A stretch of 46,709 nucleotides of DNA from Thermoplasmata archaeon. Its GTDB lineage: Archaea > Thermoplasmatota > Penumbrarchaeia > JAEHCK01 > GCA-020356005. The translations under genes and the position numbers were made by a program. Positions 17,701 through 25,200 of this stretch are shown here, piece after piece; the stretch's first letter is position 1, and each line of letters starts with the position of its first letter. The stretch covers positions 2,844,361 to 2,891,069 of the forward strand of contig CP070629.1 of NCBI GenBank assembly GCA_020356005.1, read 5' to 3'. The notes below the pieces were generated by a model, which saw nothing but the letters and a program-made list of their open reading frames with translations, ran no database searches and had not been told where the DNA came from.

Positions 17701-17864
17701 CAGTCATTGGTGGGAAATGTTTTATCCAGCTGCGACATCGCACCTCCAATCGTGGGCGATGAATCCACCAGATACACCTTGAATCCAGAATCCGCCAGAT
17801 CCAAGGCTGACTGCATTCCTGCAATGCCGCCGCCGGCGATCATTACTGCACCGATTTTTTCCAT
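14790..17864 (-). CDS. hdrA: Two-module HdrA-like flavoprotein (paralogue 3)
   Basis: 1024 residues. Module 1 has GGGIAG at the N-terminus and ferredoxin motifs CTGCGICTLFC and CIGCGICESQC; module 2 starts at RIGVFVCHCG, has GGGVTG, and ends with two iron-sulfur motifs, CIGCGTCEEIC and CKGCGACAVACC, in which the usual proline after the last cysteine is Glu or Cys. A Ser/Glu/Ala-rich tail of about 20 residues follows. ATG 17864 has AGGTGG 9 bases upstream and lies 33 bases after the previous gene, the widest gap between genes in the upstream operon before frhB. Confidence 0.93.
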   Translation of the reverse strand: MEKIGAVMIAGGGIAGMQSALDLADSGFKVYLVDSSPTIGGAMSQLDKTFPTNDCAMCIMAPKLVETGRHHNIELLTNSSIKDVKGEAGNFTIKVTKTARRVREDKCTGCGICTLFCPIEVPDSYNKGMKLRKAIYVRYPQAVPPTHTIDMEHCIGCGICESQCKANAIEYAQSDEERELNVGAIIVSPGFDEFNLELMRREYGFGLFPNVISSPQLERMLSATGPYRGLVLRPSDGKMPKKVAFIQCVGSRDRSIGNPYCSSVCCMFAIKEAVIAQEHNQGLQAHIFFMDMRAYGKEFDDYYIRAEQEHGILFTRNNRIADVSQDPKTQNLILNYIKDGEMKSEEFDLVVLSVGMVFPKDAKNLAEKFGINLNEFNFCDTDIFNPTSTNIPGIFVAGAFEAPKDIPGTVAQASGAAAHASALVSGQRDTLVVEKTFPEEIDIGGQDPRIGVFVCHCGINIGGVVDVPEVVEYVKTLPNVVYAEHNLYTCSQDTQEKIKQIAQEQNLNRVIVASCTPRTHGPLFQNTIRGAGLNPYLFEMANIRDQCSWVHMHEPDKATDKAKALVRMAVARARLLEPLPKSEIEISPSAIIIGGGVTGMNAALMIAEEGYDAYLIEKTDKLGGIVNRLHYGLRGEDIRKYLTELKSKIDSNDKIKVYLNTTLENFSGFVGNYEAELNVNGNKETLKTGVVIVATGGKEYKPEEYMYGEHDRILTQLEFGELLNEGKVKGKEFVMIQCVGSREEHRPYCSRICCTHAIKNALKIRELHPDSKVYILFKDMRTYGFREIYYEDATREGVLFIRFDNETKPKVSKDGDGIKIEVLDHFIQEDVALYPDYLILSPATLPNEGNYDLAQMLKVPLSKDKFFLEAHMKLRPVEFATEGVFLAGLAHSPKFFNECISEANAAVSRACTVLSKRIMEAYSAISVVDEFKCIGCGTCEEICEYHAPSLVEKGSGKLVSEINKALCKGCGACAVACCNGAITTLHFKNDQILSMVESAAEELKRESSKPAEEAQTGASTSGAD

Positions 17865-17897
17865 GAGTCGATTCCACCTGGCTTTTATTGTATTATA

Positions 17898-18968
17898 TTA
17901 TTCAACAACACCTGACATTAAACCTCTAATACATACCGAGAAATGACAGACTTCACTTCTGCGGCGTTCACAATTATAACATCGCAGTGTCAGTAACAGT
18001 TCTCTGGCAATGTAGCTTCTCGTTTCAGGGTCCACATCACCGAGGTTTGCCAGACTTATAGTAATACTTTTCCGTTCGACCTGCGCCCACCTGGGCAGTG
18101 TAGAAATTCTTTTACCTTCCTGGGGTTGAGCAATATACAATGGCGCATCTTCTTCTGTTCCTTCAACCCTGACCAGGTCCCGATCGCGTAAAGTAACTAA
18201 GTGTTCCAGCACTTTTTGTTGAGGTTCTTTGAAAATATTCGACAGGGTCTGGACCGATAATGCCTTCTCCTTGGTCGCAAACAGAATCCTGGTACGTAGA
18301 AATTCATCGTCAACGACCTTGTTCACGTGGTCCATAATTTGTTCTTCTGATAATTTGTCACCATATACATTACCATCTTCAATCCATTCATGCATTCTTG
18401 TAATAAAAACATTTAATCTGAAATCCTCCAGAATATTTCTTAAAACATATAATCCTTCCAGCTGGTCTATGTTGGGTTGATCACCTGCAACCATTGAGGG
18501 GCCTAATTCCCGTATTTTATCTGTGAATTCTTTGACGACGGATGCAAATTTTGAACCTTCAGATGCGGACACCCACTCAAGTTTTATGCGTTCCGTCTCT
18601 ATCCCTGTTTTCTTTATAATCTCTTTGAGGATCTTAATCCTGTTTTTAGTATAATAATTGCCCTTTATGTAATGACAGTCTCCTGGATGACAGCCTGCCA
18701 CCAGTACGCCGTCGGCACCGCGAATGAGGCTTTCAACGATTAATATGGGATCAACACTGCCGCTGCACATTACCCGGATTACCTTTAAATTCGAAGGATA
18801 TTGAATTCTGGAAACACCTGCCAGGTCTGCACCGGCATACGAACACCAGTTGCACAGGAAACCTATAATCTGCGGTTCGAACTTACCCGGTTCAGGCTGC
18901 TGGACAGTCTCCTGCACCTGCTCCTTTTCTACCGGTGGTTTATCTGTGGATCCTGTTCCCGTTGCCAT
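17898..18968 (-). CDS. mvhD: MvhD-wHTH-four-cysteine fusion protein
   Basis: 356 residues in four parts: a charged N-terminus, an MvhD domain ([27 protein letters not shown]), a winged-helix segment (ALSVQTLSNIFKEPQQK and onward), and a C-terminal domain with cysteines spaced C-x2-C-x7-C-x4-C (LRCYNCERRRSEVC, HFSVCIRGLMSG). The downstream operon encodes the same chain as two genes (7387-8256 and 7028-7387), which supports a functional unit. Start: ATG 18968, 2 bases after the hdrA stop behind GAGGAGGG; the longer in-frame extension overlaps hdrA and is unlikely. Expected to move electrons between HdrA proteins and partners. Confidence 0.88.
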   Translation of the reverse strand: MATGTGSTDKPPVEKEQVQETVQQPEPGKFEPQIIGFLCNWCSYAGADLAGVSRIQYPSNLKVIRVMCSGSVDPILIVESLIRGADGVLVAGCHPGDCHYIKGNYYTKNRIKILKEIIKKTGIETERIKLEWVSASEGSKFASVVKEFTDKIRELGPSMVAGDQPNIDQLEGLYVLRNILEDFRLNVFITRMHEWIEDGNVYGDKLSEEQIMDHVNKVVDDEFLRTRILFATKEKALSVQTLSNIFKEPQQKVLEHLVTLRDRDLVRVEGTEEDAPLYIAQPQEGKRISTLPRWAQVERKSITISLANLGDVDPETRSYIARELLLTLRCYNCERRRSEVCHFSVCIRGLMSGVVE

Positions 18969-18970
18969 GC

Positions 18971-21900
18971 TCAGCCCTCCTCTGATGCTTTGATAGCGGC
19001 GCTTATTTGTGATATCAACTGTGGCCTTGTAAAGTGCTTCAATGTGATTGCACGGTTCGGACAGCTGGCTGCGCAAGTGCCGCAGCCTTTACATAAGGCT
19101 TCGGTTACTTTTGATACAGCCTCATCCTCATCGACTTTAATTGCTGCATAAGCACAAACGCTCTCACACATTTTACAGCCGATGCACATATCCTTATCAA
19201 CCCATGATACCACACCTTCTGTTTCCAGGCTGGGTTTTGATAAGACAGTAGCAGCCCTCGCCGCAGCTCCAGATGCCTGACCCAGGCATTCTTCCAGGAA
19301 TTTAGGGGAATGAGCGAGGCCGGCCAGGAACACACCATCGGTTGCGAAATCCAGCGGGCGAAGCTTCATGTGAGCTTCCAGGAAAAATTTATCCTTACTG
19401 AGGGGGACTTTGAATAATTTATTCAGTTTTTCATTATCCTTGTTGGGAAGAATTGCAGCACTCAAAACAAGAAAATCAGGTTTGATGCTGATATCATCAT
19501 TAATAAAATGGTCATGAACTTTAACTTCCAGGCCGTTCTCGTTTGTGACCTGCGGTGGAGATTCATCGTAATATCTTATGAACAGAACTCCCTTTCTTGC
19601 TGCTTCTTCATAATATAATTCTCTAAAACCGTATGTTCTTAGATCCTTGAAAATTATGTAAACCTTATTATCAGGATTCAAATCCTTGAATTTTATAGCA
19701 TTTTTTACGGCTTCAGTACAGCACACCCGGCTGCAATACGGACGCTCATCATTCCGGCAGCCCACGCACTGGATCATTGCAACGGTACCAGAATTCTTAG
19801 ATCCATCTACAATTCCTTTTTCGAAAGTAAGCTGGTTAATTATTTTGGGATCTTTTCCATACAGATATTCCGTGGGTTCATATTCTACGCCCCCGGTAGC
19901 GATAATTGCTACGCCGTGGTCAATTGTACTCTCGGTTCCGTTCTCTTTAATTGTACTATTAAAATTACCGATATAACCGTTTACATCAACCACTTCAGAA
20001 TTCTTATGGACCTTGATATTGGATGAACTTTCAACGCGCTGTATCATATCCTTAAGAAATGCCTGGATATCCTTTCCATCCAGTGTATAATGGATCTTGT
20101 TCATCACTCCTCCGAGCTCCGCCGTCTTTTCAATCAGATGCGTTTCGAATCCAAATGAAGCCAGGTCCAGTGCAGACTGCATACCTGTAACGCCGCCCCC
20201 AATTACCAGCGCGGCAGGAGTAATATCAACTTTGTTTCTCGGCAGCGCTTCGATCAACTGGGCTTTCGCTATTGCCATTCTTACCAGATCTTTTGCTTTT
20301 TGCGTTGCTTTCTCAGGTTCCTTCATATGCACCCATGAGCATTGATCACGAATATTGCTCATTTCGAATAAGTATGGGTTCAAACCTGATTCCTGTAAGG
20401 TATTTTGAAACAGCGGTTCATGTGTGCGCGGAGTGCATGCCGCAACCATTATCCGATTAAGATTTAACTCCTCGATTTTTTCTTTTATATGCACCTGGGT
20501 GTCCTGTGAACATGTATATGTGTTCTCCTCTGCATAAGCTACGCCTGGAAGGGTTTTGGCGTAATTCACAACAGAGGGGACATCAACAATCCCGCCGATG
20601 TTTATTCCGCATCGGCAAATGAAGACGCCAATTCGCGGCTCTTCTCCACTTACATCCTTTTCAACAGGATAGGTTTTACCTTCAACATACTTGAATGTTT
20701 CCTCTCGGGATGTTTTTTCCGAGATGATTCCTATCGCTTTCGATGCAGCGCCGCTGGATTGCGCAACGCTGTCCGGTATATCTTTTGGTCCGGAGAATGC
20801 GCCGCAGACGAAGATACCCTCGTGTGAGGTTTCAAGTGGAGAGAAGATATCTGTTTTGGAAAAATTATATGGGTTCAATTCGATATTCAACTTTTGGCAA
20901 ACCTTTTGAACATCCTCAGAGATATCCATTCCTACAGATAGTACCATCAGGTCAAATTCTTCCTGTGTAAGTTGCCCTTCATCGATATAAACCACATCTA
21001 TATTTCTATTATCAGGATCCTCATTCAAACCCGAAATCCTGTTATTTCTAGTGAAAATAATTCCGTGTTCTTTTTCGGCTTTCATATAATATTCATCGAA
21101 TTCCTTACCGAAGGCGCGCATATCCATGAAGAATATTTGAGTTTGTAAATCCGGGTAATGCTCTTTTGCTATCATGGCTTCTTTTATAGAAAGCATGCAA
21201 CAAACAGAAGAGCAGTATGGGTGCCCAATAGATCGGTCGCGTGAGCCTACGCATTGAATGAATCCAATGGATTTTGGAACTTTGTTATCGGAAGGTCTTC
21301 GGATCTCACCTCCAGTGGGGCCAGAAGCGCTCAAGAGCCTTTCAAATTCAAGAGATGTAATAACATTCGGGAAAATGCCGTACCCATAATTTGCCAATTT
21401 TGCAGGATCTGTGATTTTGAAACCCGGGGCAATGATTACTGAATGCACATCCAGGGTTATTTCCTCATCAGACTGCTCGAAATCTGGAGCATCTGCCGGG
21501 CAGACTTTCTCGCAGATTTTGCATTTACCTCTTGTAAAAAATAAGCAGTTTTCTTTATCTATTGTATATTTTAACGGAACAGCTTGTGGAAAAGGCACAT
21601 AAATTGCTTTTCGCTGAGCCAATTTCTGTTCAAATGTATTTGGAACTTTTTTAGGACATTTTTCAGCGCACAGGCCGCAACCTGTACATAATTCTTCTTT
21701 AACAAATCGGGCGTGTTTAACTACTTTAACTTTAAAATCACCTTTCTCGCCAGATATATCCATAACCTCGGTGTTCACCATTAAATCAATGTTCGGATGG
21801 CGGCTGGCTGCAACAAGTTTGGGTGATAAAATACACATGGCACAATCGTTCGTTGGAAATGTTTTATCCAGCTGTGCCATTTTCCCGCCCAATGAAGGCG

Positions 21901-22000
21901 ATTGTTCTATTAGATAAGTTTTGATACCGGAATCTGCTAAATCCAAAGCTGCCTGGATACCTGCAATTCCACCGCCCAGTACAATTGTTCCTTCAGCCAT
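18971..22000 (-). CDS. hdrA: Two-module HdrA-like flavoprotein (paralogue 4), first gene of the hdr locus
   Basis: 1009 residues. Module 1: GGGIAGIQAALDLA, CTGCGLCAEKC and the longer motif CLFFTRGKCKICEKVC shared with the split protein at 10241-11536. Module 2: RIGVFICRCG, where the usual CHCG is CRCG, then GGGVTG and the two C-terminal motifs CIGCKMCESVC and CKGCGTCAASC. The His-to-Arg change lies next to a conserved cysteine of the HdrA N-terminal cluster. ATG 22000 lacks a strong Shine-Dalgarno (GCTGGTATAATAC), and TATA-like boxes lie 58-110 bases upstream. Confidence 0.93.
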   Translation of the reverse strand: MAEGTIVLGGGIAGIQAALDLADSGIKTYLIEQSPSLGGKMAQLDKTFPTNDCAMCILSPKLVAASRHPNIDLMVNTEVMDISGEKGDFKVKVVKHARFVKEELCTGCGLCAEKCPKKVPNTFEQKLAQRKAIYVPFPQAVPLKYTIDKENCLFFTRGKCKICEKVCPADAPDFEQSDEEITLDVHSVIIAPGFKITDPAKLANYGYGIFPNVITSLEFERLLSASGPTGGEIRRPSDNKVPKSIGFIQCVGSRDRSIGHPYCSSVCCMLSIKEAMIAKEHYPDLQTQIFFMDMRAFGKEFDEYYMKAEKEHGIIFTRNNRISGLNEDPDNRNIDVVYIDEGQLTQEEFDLMVLSVGMDISEDVQKVCQKLNIELNPYNFSKTDIFSPLETSHEGIFVCGAFSGPKDIPDSVAQSSGAASKAIGIISEKTSREETFKYVEGKTYPVEKDVSGEEPRIGVFICRCGINIGGIVDVPSVVNYAKTLPGVAYAEENTYTCSQDTQVHIKEKIEELNLNRIMVAACTPRTHEPLFQNTLQESGLNPYLFEMSNIRDQCSWVHMKEPEKATQKAKDLVRMAIAKAQLIEALPRNKVDITPAALVIGGGVTGMQSALDLASFGFETHLIEKTAELGGVMNKIHYTLDGKDIQAFLKDMIQRVESSSNIKVHKNSEVVDVNGYIGNFNSTIKENGTESTIDHGVAIIATGGVEYEPTEYLYGKDPKIINQLTFEKGIVDGSKNSGTVAMIQCVGCRNDERPYCSRVCCTEAVKNAIKFKDLNPDNKVYIIFKDLRTYGFRELYYEEAARKGVLFIRYYDESPPQVTNENGLEVKVHDHFINDDISIKPDFLVLSAAILPNKDNEKLNKLFKVPLSKDKFFLEAHMKLRPLDFATDGVFLAGLAHSPKFLEECLGQASGAAARAATVLSKPSLETEGVVSWVDKDMCIGCKMCESVCAYAAIKVDEDEAVSKVTEALCKGCGTCAASCPNRAITLKHFTRPQLISQISAAIKASEEG

Positions 22001-22018
22001 GTATTATACCAGCTTTTA

Positions 22019-22041
22019 TTTGATTTCAAGTTGCAATCAAA
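22019..22041. repeat. Inverted repeat in the leader of the hdr operon
   Basis: Arms TTTGATT (22019-22025) and AATCAAA (22035-22041) are perfect complements around a 9-base centre, 19-41 bases before the first hdrA. The position fits an operator near the transcription start or a small leader hairpin. It differs from the TTAACnATnGTTAA palindrome of the cytochrome region. Confidence 0.4.
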
Positions 22042-22057
22042 TTTTGTCGTGCTGTGG

Positions 22058-22108
22058 TTATATTTTTATGCGATTTCCCCTGATTGGTTAATGTGTAAAG
22101 TTTAAATA
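22058..22108 (-). promoter_or_regulatory. Candidate promoter of the hdr operon
   Basis: Two TATA-like boxes on the minus strand: CATAAAAATATA at about 22058-22070 and TATTTAAA at 22101-22108. The nearer one would start transcription near 22035, next to the inverted repeat at 22019-22041. Assigned from archaeal TATA-to-start spacing only. Confidence 0.4.
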
Positions 22109-22236
22109 CTATGTGTGTTCCTATTAAAAGTTAATATATAAAATATTATTGTGAATAAGAATTTGGATTTGGTTGGTATTGTTGCTAATAAATCCGTAAA
22201 TAAAAACTCTAATTTTTGCTTATCAGCAACAGTCAT
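22102..22236 (-). CDS. Possible 44-residue protein between the protease and hdr genes
   Basis: ATG 22236 follows GGAG with 5-base spacing, and the frame runs 44 codons to a TAA. The first 20 residues (TVADKQKLEFLFTDLLATIP) look like ordinary protein; the rest is AT-rich and hydrophobic. The reading frame is also open for about 15 codons upstream. It would lie in the upstream leader of the hdr locus. No family recognised; it may be chance. Confidence 0.25.
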   Translation of the reverse strand: MTVADKQKLEFLFTDLLATIPTKSKFLFTIIFYILTFNRNTHSI

Positions 22237-22296
22237 TTCTTCTCCATTGTACTTAAAATAAAATTTTATTTGATTCGTTAGGAAATTTTATTAGCT

Positions 22297-25200
22297 TCAA
22301 CTATTAAATTTTTCTCTACGCTCGGGTATAATAAAAACGCCGATAAGAAATCCAAATAGAATAATGGAAAACGCAGGTGAAACCATAATACTATGAGGTA
22401 CCAAGTATAGTACCACTGTGATAATCGAGCCTATTACAGCAAGCTTGGCAAACCGATGATGACTGATAGAATCTTTCATTGGTTTCGGTTTTTGTGTCTT
22501 GAACCTTCCCATGAATTTTAATAGCCATCGGAATGGACACCGTTTTCCTTTTCCGCTACGGAACATGTTCATTATTGTACCTCTGACTAGAAATAATGAA
22601 ATTGCGAAAAATAAGAATATAACTAGTGTTTTGTTATCAGTTATATCCCATCCAAAAGGTACACCTGTCCATGGAGTACCAAACACTTGATATGCCAGAG
22701 CAAAACCCAGCGGGAATCCTCCAATGAATACCATTCCTGTTGTGATTCCAGACATTTGAATGCATTTGTTGATACCTTTTCCAGTTCTTAGATAACGGAC
22801 TCCATAATACCCGGATGCGATCACGAAAATTATAGCACCTACTATGAAAATGACGTGTGTTATGAGAAGCAGTGGATATGCTTCACCTCTGGAAGATAAC
22901 ACCGTGAAACTGATAATTGTATTTGGCGCATATTTCGGTAACAATGTCATCTGGTCATTCTTATCCGTTGCAGATATATAATACGAGATTTCGGAAAGAG
23001 GTGATTGACCTGGAATAATCGCCTGAAACTCATTGGGTTCGCCGGTTGAAGTCATCGGCAATCCAGCAAACTTTTTTCCATCAACTGAATAATACAAAAT
23101 CAATCCTTGGCTTTTCAGTTCCAATCCAAATGGATTTATTATTTTTGCTTTAACAACATATCTCTCTGTATTATATGTGTCCTGTAAAGGTTCGTGTTGG
23201 ATCTCAAATTTACGCTGCCACGGATCGTCGGAGATTTCTATCATAAACAGATTTGCTCCTAGATGGAGCTTGCACATGTTCAAGATCTCTTCTTCAGGCG
23301 GTATGAATTCTGTACCGAGCTCGATGGTATATGCCAGGATATTATGCTTTCCATACATCCAATCGTTGGAGTCGCCGCACACTAGAGGATGGCGGCTGAA
23401 CTGCTGCTGCGCCCTTTCGCTCATATTTCGAAAGTTATAACCGTTGTAACTCGACATCTCTTCGGCTAAAATGTAGAACAATTCTTCATCTGGTGGTAAT
23501 TCACGCGTCCACATCCAGGGCCAGTAAATCTCTTCTCCATAGGTATGAAAGTTCATTGTGATTACAAAGTTGTGCTCCTCTACTAATTTTTTAATCGCCT
23601 GCGTCTCTGTTGTCGAAAATCCTCCACGGGGATCCTCATCTATTTTACCATCGTTATCGTTATCTATGTTGTCAACATTATCTTCATTATAAGCCCGGTC
23701 ATTATCATCGTCGGTTTTGTCTACAGGCCCGATATAATCCTCGCTTGTGGGATCGAAATAACTCTGCTGGCCGTATTCACCCCAGTGGAAACCGTAATTG
23801 CGGTTCAGATCCGTACCCCACATATTATTTCCTGCAACAGTTTCGGGATACGGTCTACCTGTTGCGGGATTGACATTCGGCTCACGGTTCTTGCGCCATA
23901 AATTATCAATATTCGTTTCTCCAGCTTCAACCTGAGCATGAGCATAAGCCACACCGTCTGGGTTTACCATTGGGACGATCCAGATCTGACGGTTATCCAC
24001 AAGCCAGGTTATTCTAATTTCATCTTCATCTTCATCCACCATACCGTCCTCGTCATTGTCCAGCCCGTCAAAGACATCCTCATTAATTTCACCGTCATTG
24101 TCATTATCAACATCCATTTTACCATAATTTTCAACGAGATATTTCATTAAATACATAGGGACTTCATACGACGGCCATTCCTTTCCATGATGTGCGCCGG
24201 TGAAAAGTATTTCAGGTTCAGCTTCTGATTCCAGCGGATTATCAGAGATTTTCACCGCCCATATATCCCGGCCTTCGATGGTCGTTCCTATGGAGATCAA
24301 CATAGCGATGTTTGAATGGTTTGCCTCGATCTCAGTCAGCATCTCAGTCATTGTTTCGTAATTGAGATAATTTTCAAAGCTGCTATCGAAATCATTTAAC
24401 GGTCCTGAATAAGTTAGCTGGCTTGAAGATGCACGGGAGGATATCTGCGTTGGAACCTTAACCAGATCATCCTGGTTTGCGCTCTCGATATCTGTTTTCT
24501 GTGATACTATCAGTTCCGGTCTGCCCTGGTCTGAATACCCGTTCTCAGGTTCATATGGATTAAAGGCAGGATCACCGAACAGCATCCGAACGTAGAATGC
24601 AGGAGGATCGGTGTTTTCCGTTTTGTCAAGTCTTAAGGCTTCACCGGTGCTGACATCTTGGTAAAGCAGGCTAGTTTCTATCGTTCCTGCTTTTGCCTCA
24701 TTACCGGTTGTACGGGTTGCACAGAAAAATGCATTGACACCTGCATGAATGAACGCCATTGTTATCTGCTGGTTGGGAGCAATACCATCTATCCTGCCCA
24801 AAAGGCATGAGCCGGAGAGAAACATTGAAGGGCCCAGCTCCCAATCATCCGGAGCCTTCATTATATCACTGTTTTTAACACTGGTGCTGTAAGAATCCAT
24901 GCCGTTCAGCTCGGTTGTATACCAGTACCAGTTACCGTGCATCATCATATCGAAATAATTTGCGCGCTCGTAAGCACCGGCCATGATCATCGTCTGCCTG
25001 TCATTTTCATAATTTTGATAATATTCTTCTGACTGGAACCCATGCTGTTCTACTTCCGGTGCAAATTCTCGCTGCCAGAAGAACCATCCGGTTCTACCAC
25101 CAAGTTCACCCGCCAGAAAATGAAAGTTATTATGCCAATCTTCATCATTTCCATATTCCTGTTTGATGGCTTCTGCATGACCCTGTGCATACTGCTCATA

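Noticed and set aside
105-22000. Many long near-identical stretches that look like direct repeats
   Set aside because: They are conserved coding blocks of paralogous HdrA and MvhD genes, not mobile or recombination elements.
22151-22261. A plus-strand frame of about 36 codons from a GTG in the hdr upstream region
   Set aside because: No ribosome binding site or protein-like pattern; the opposite strand has the better supported small frame.
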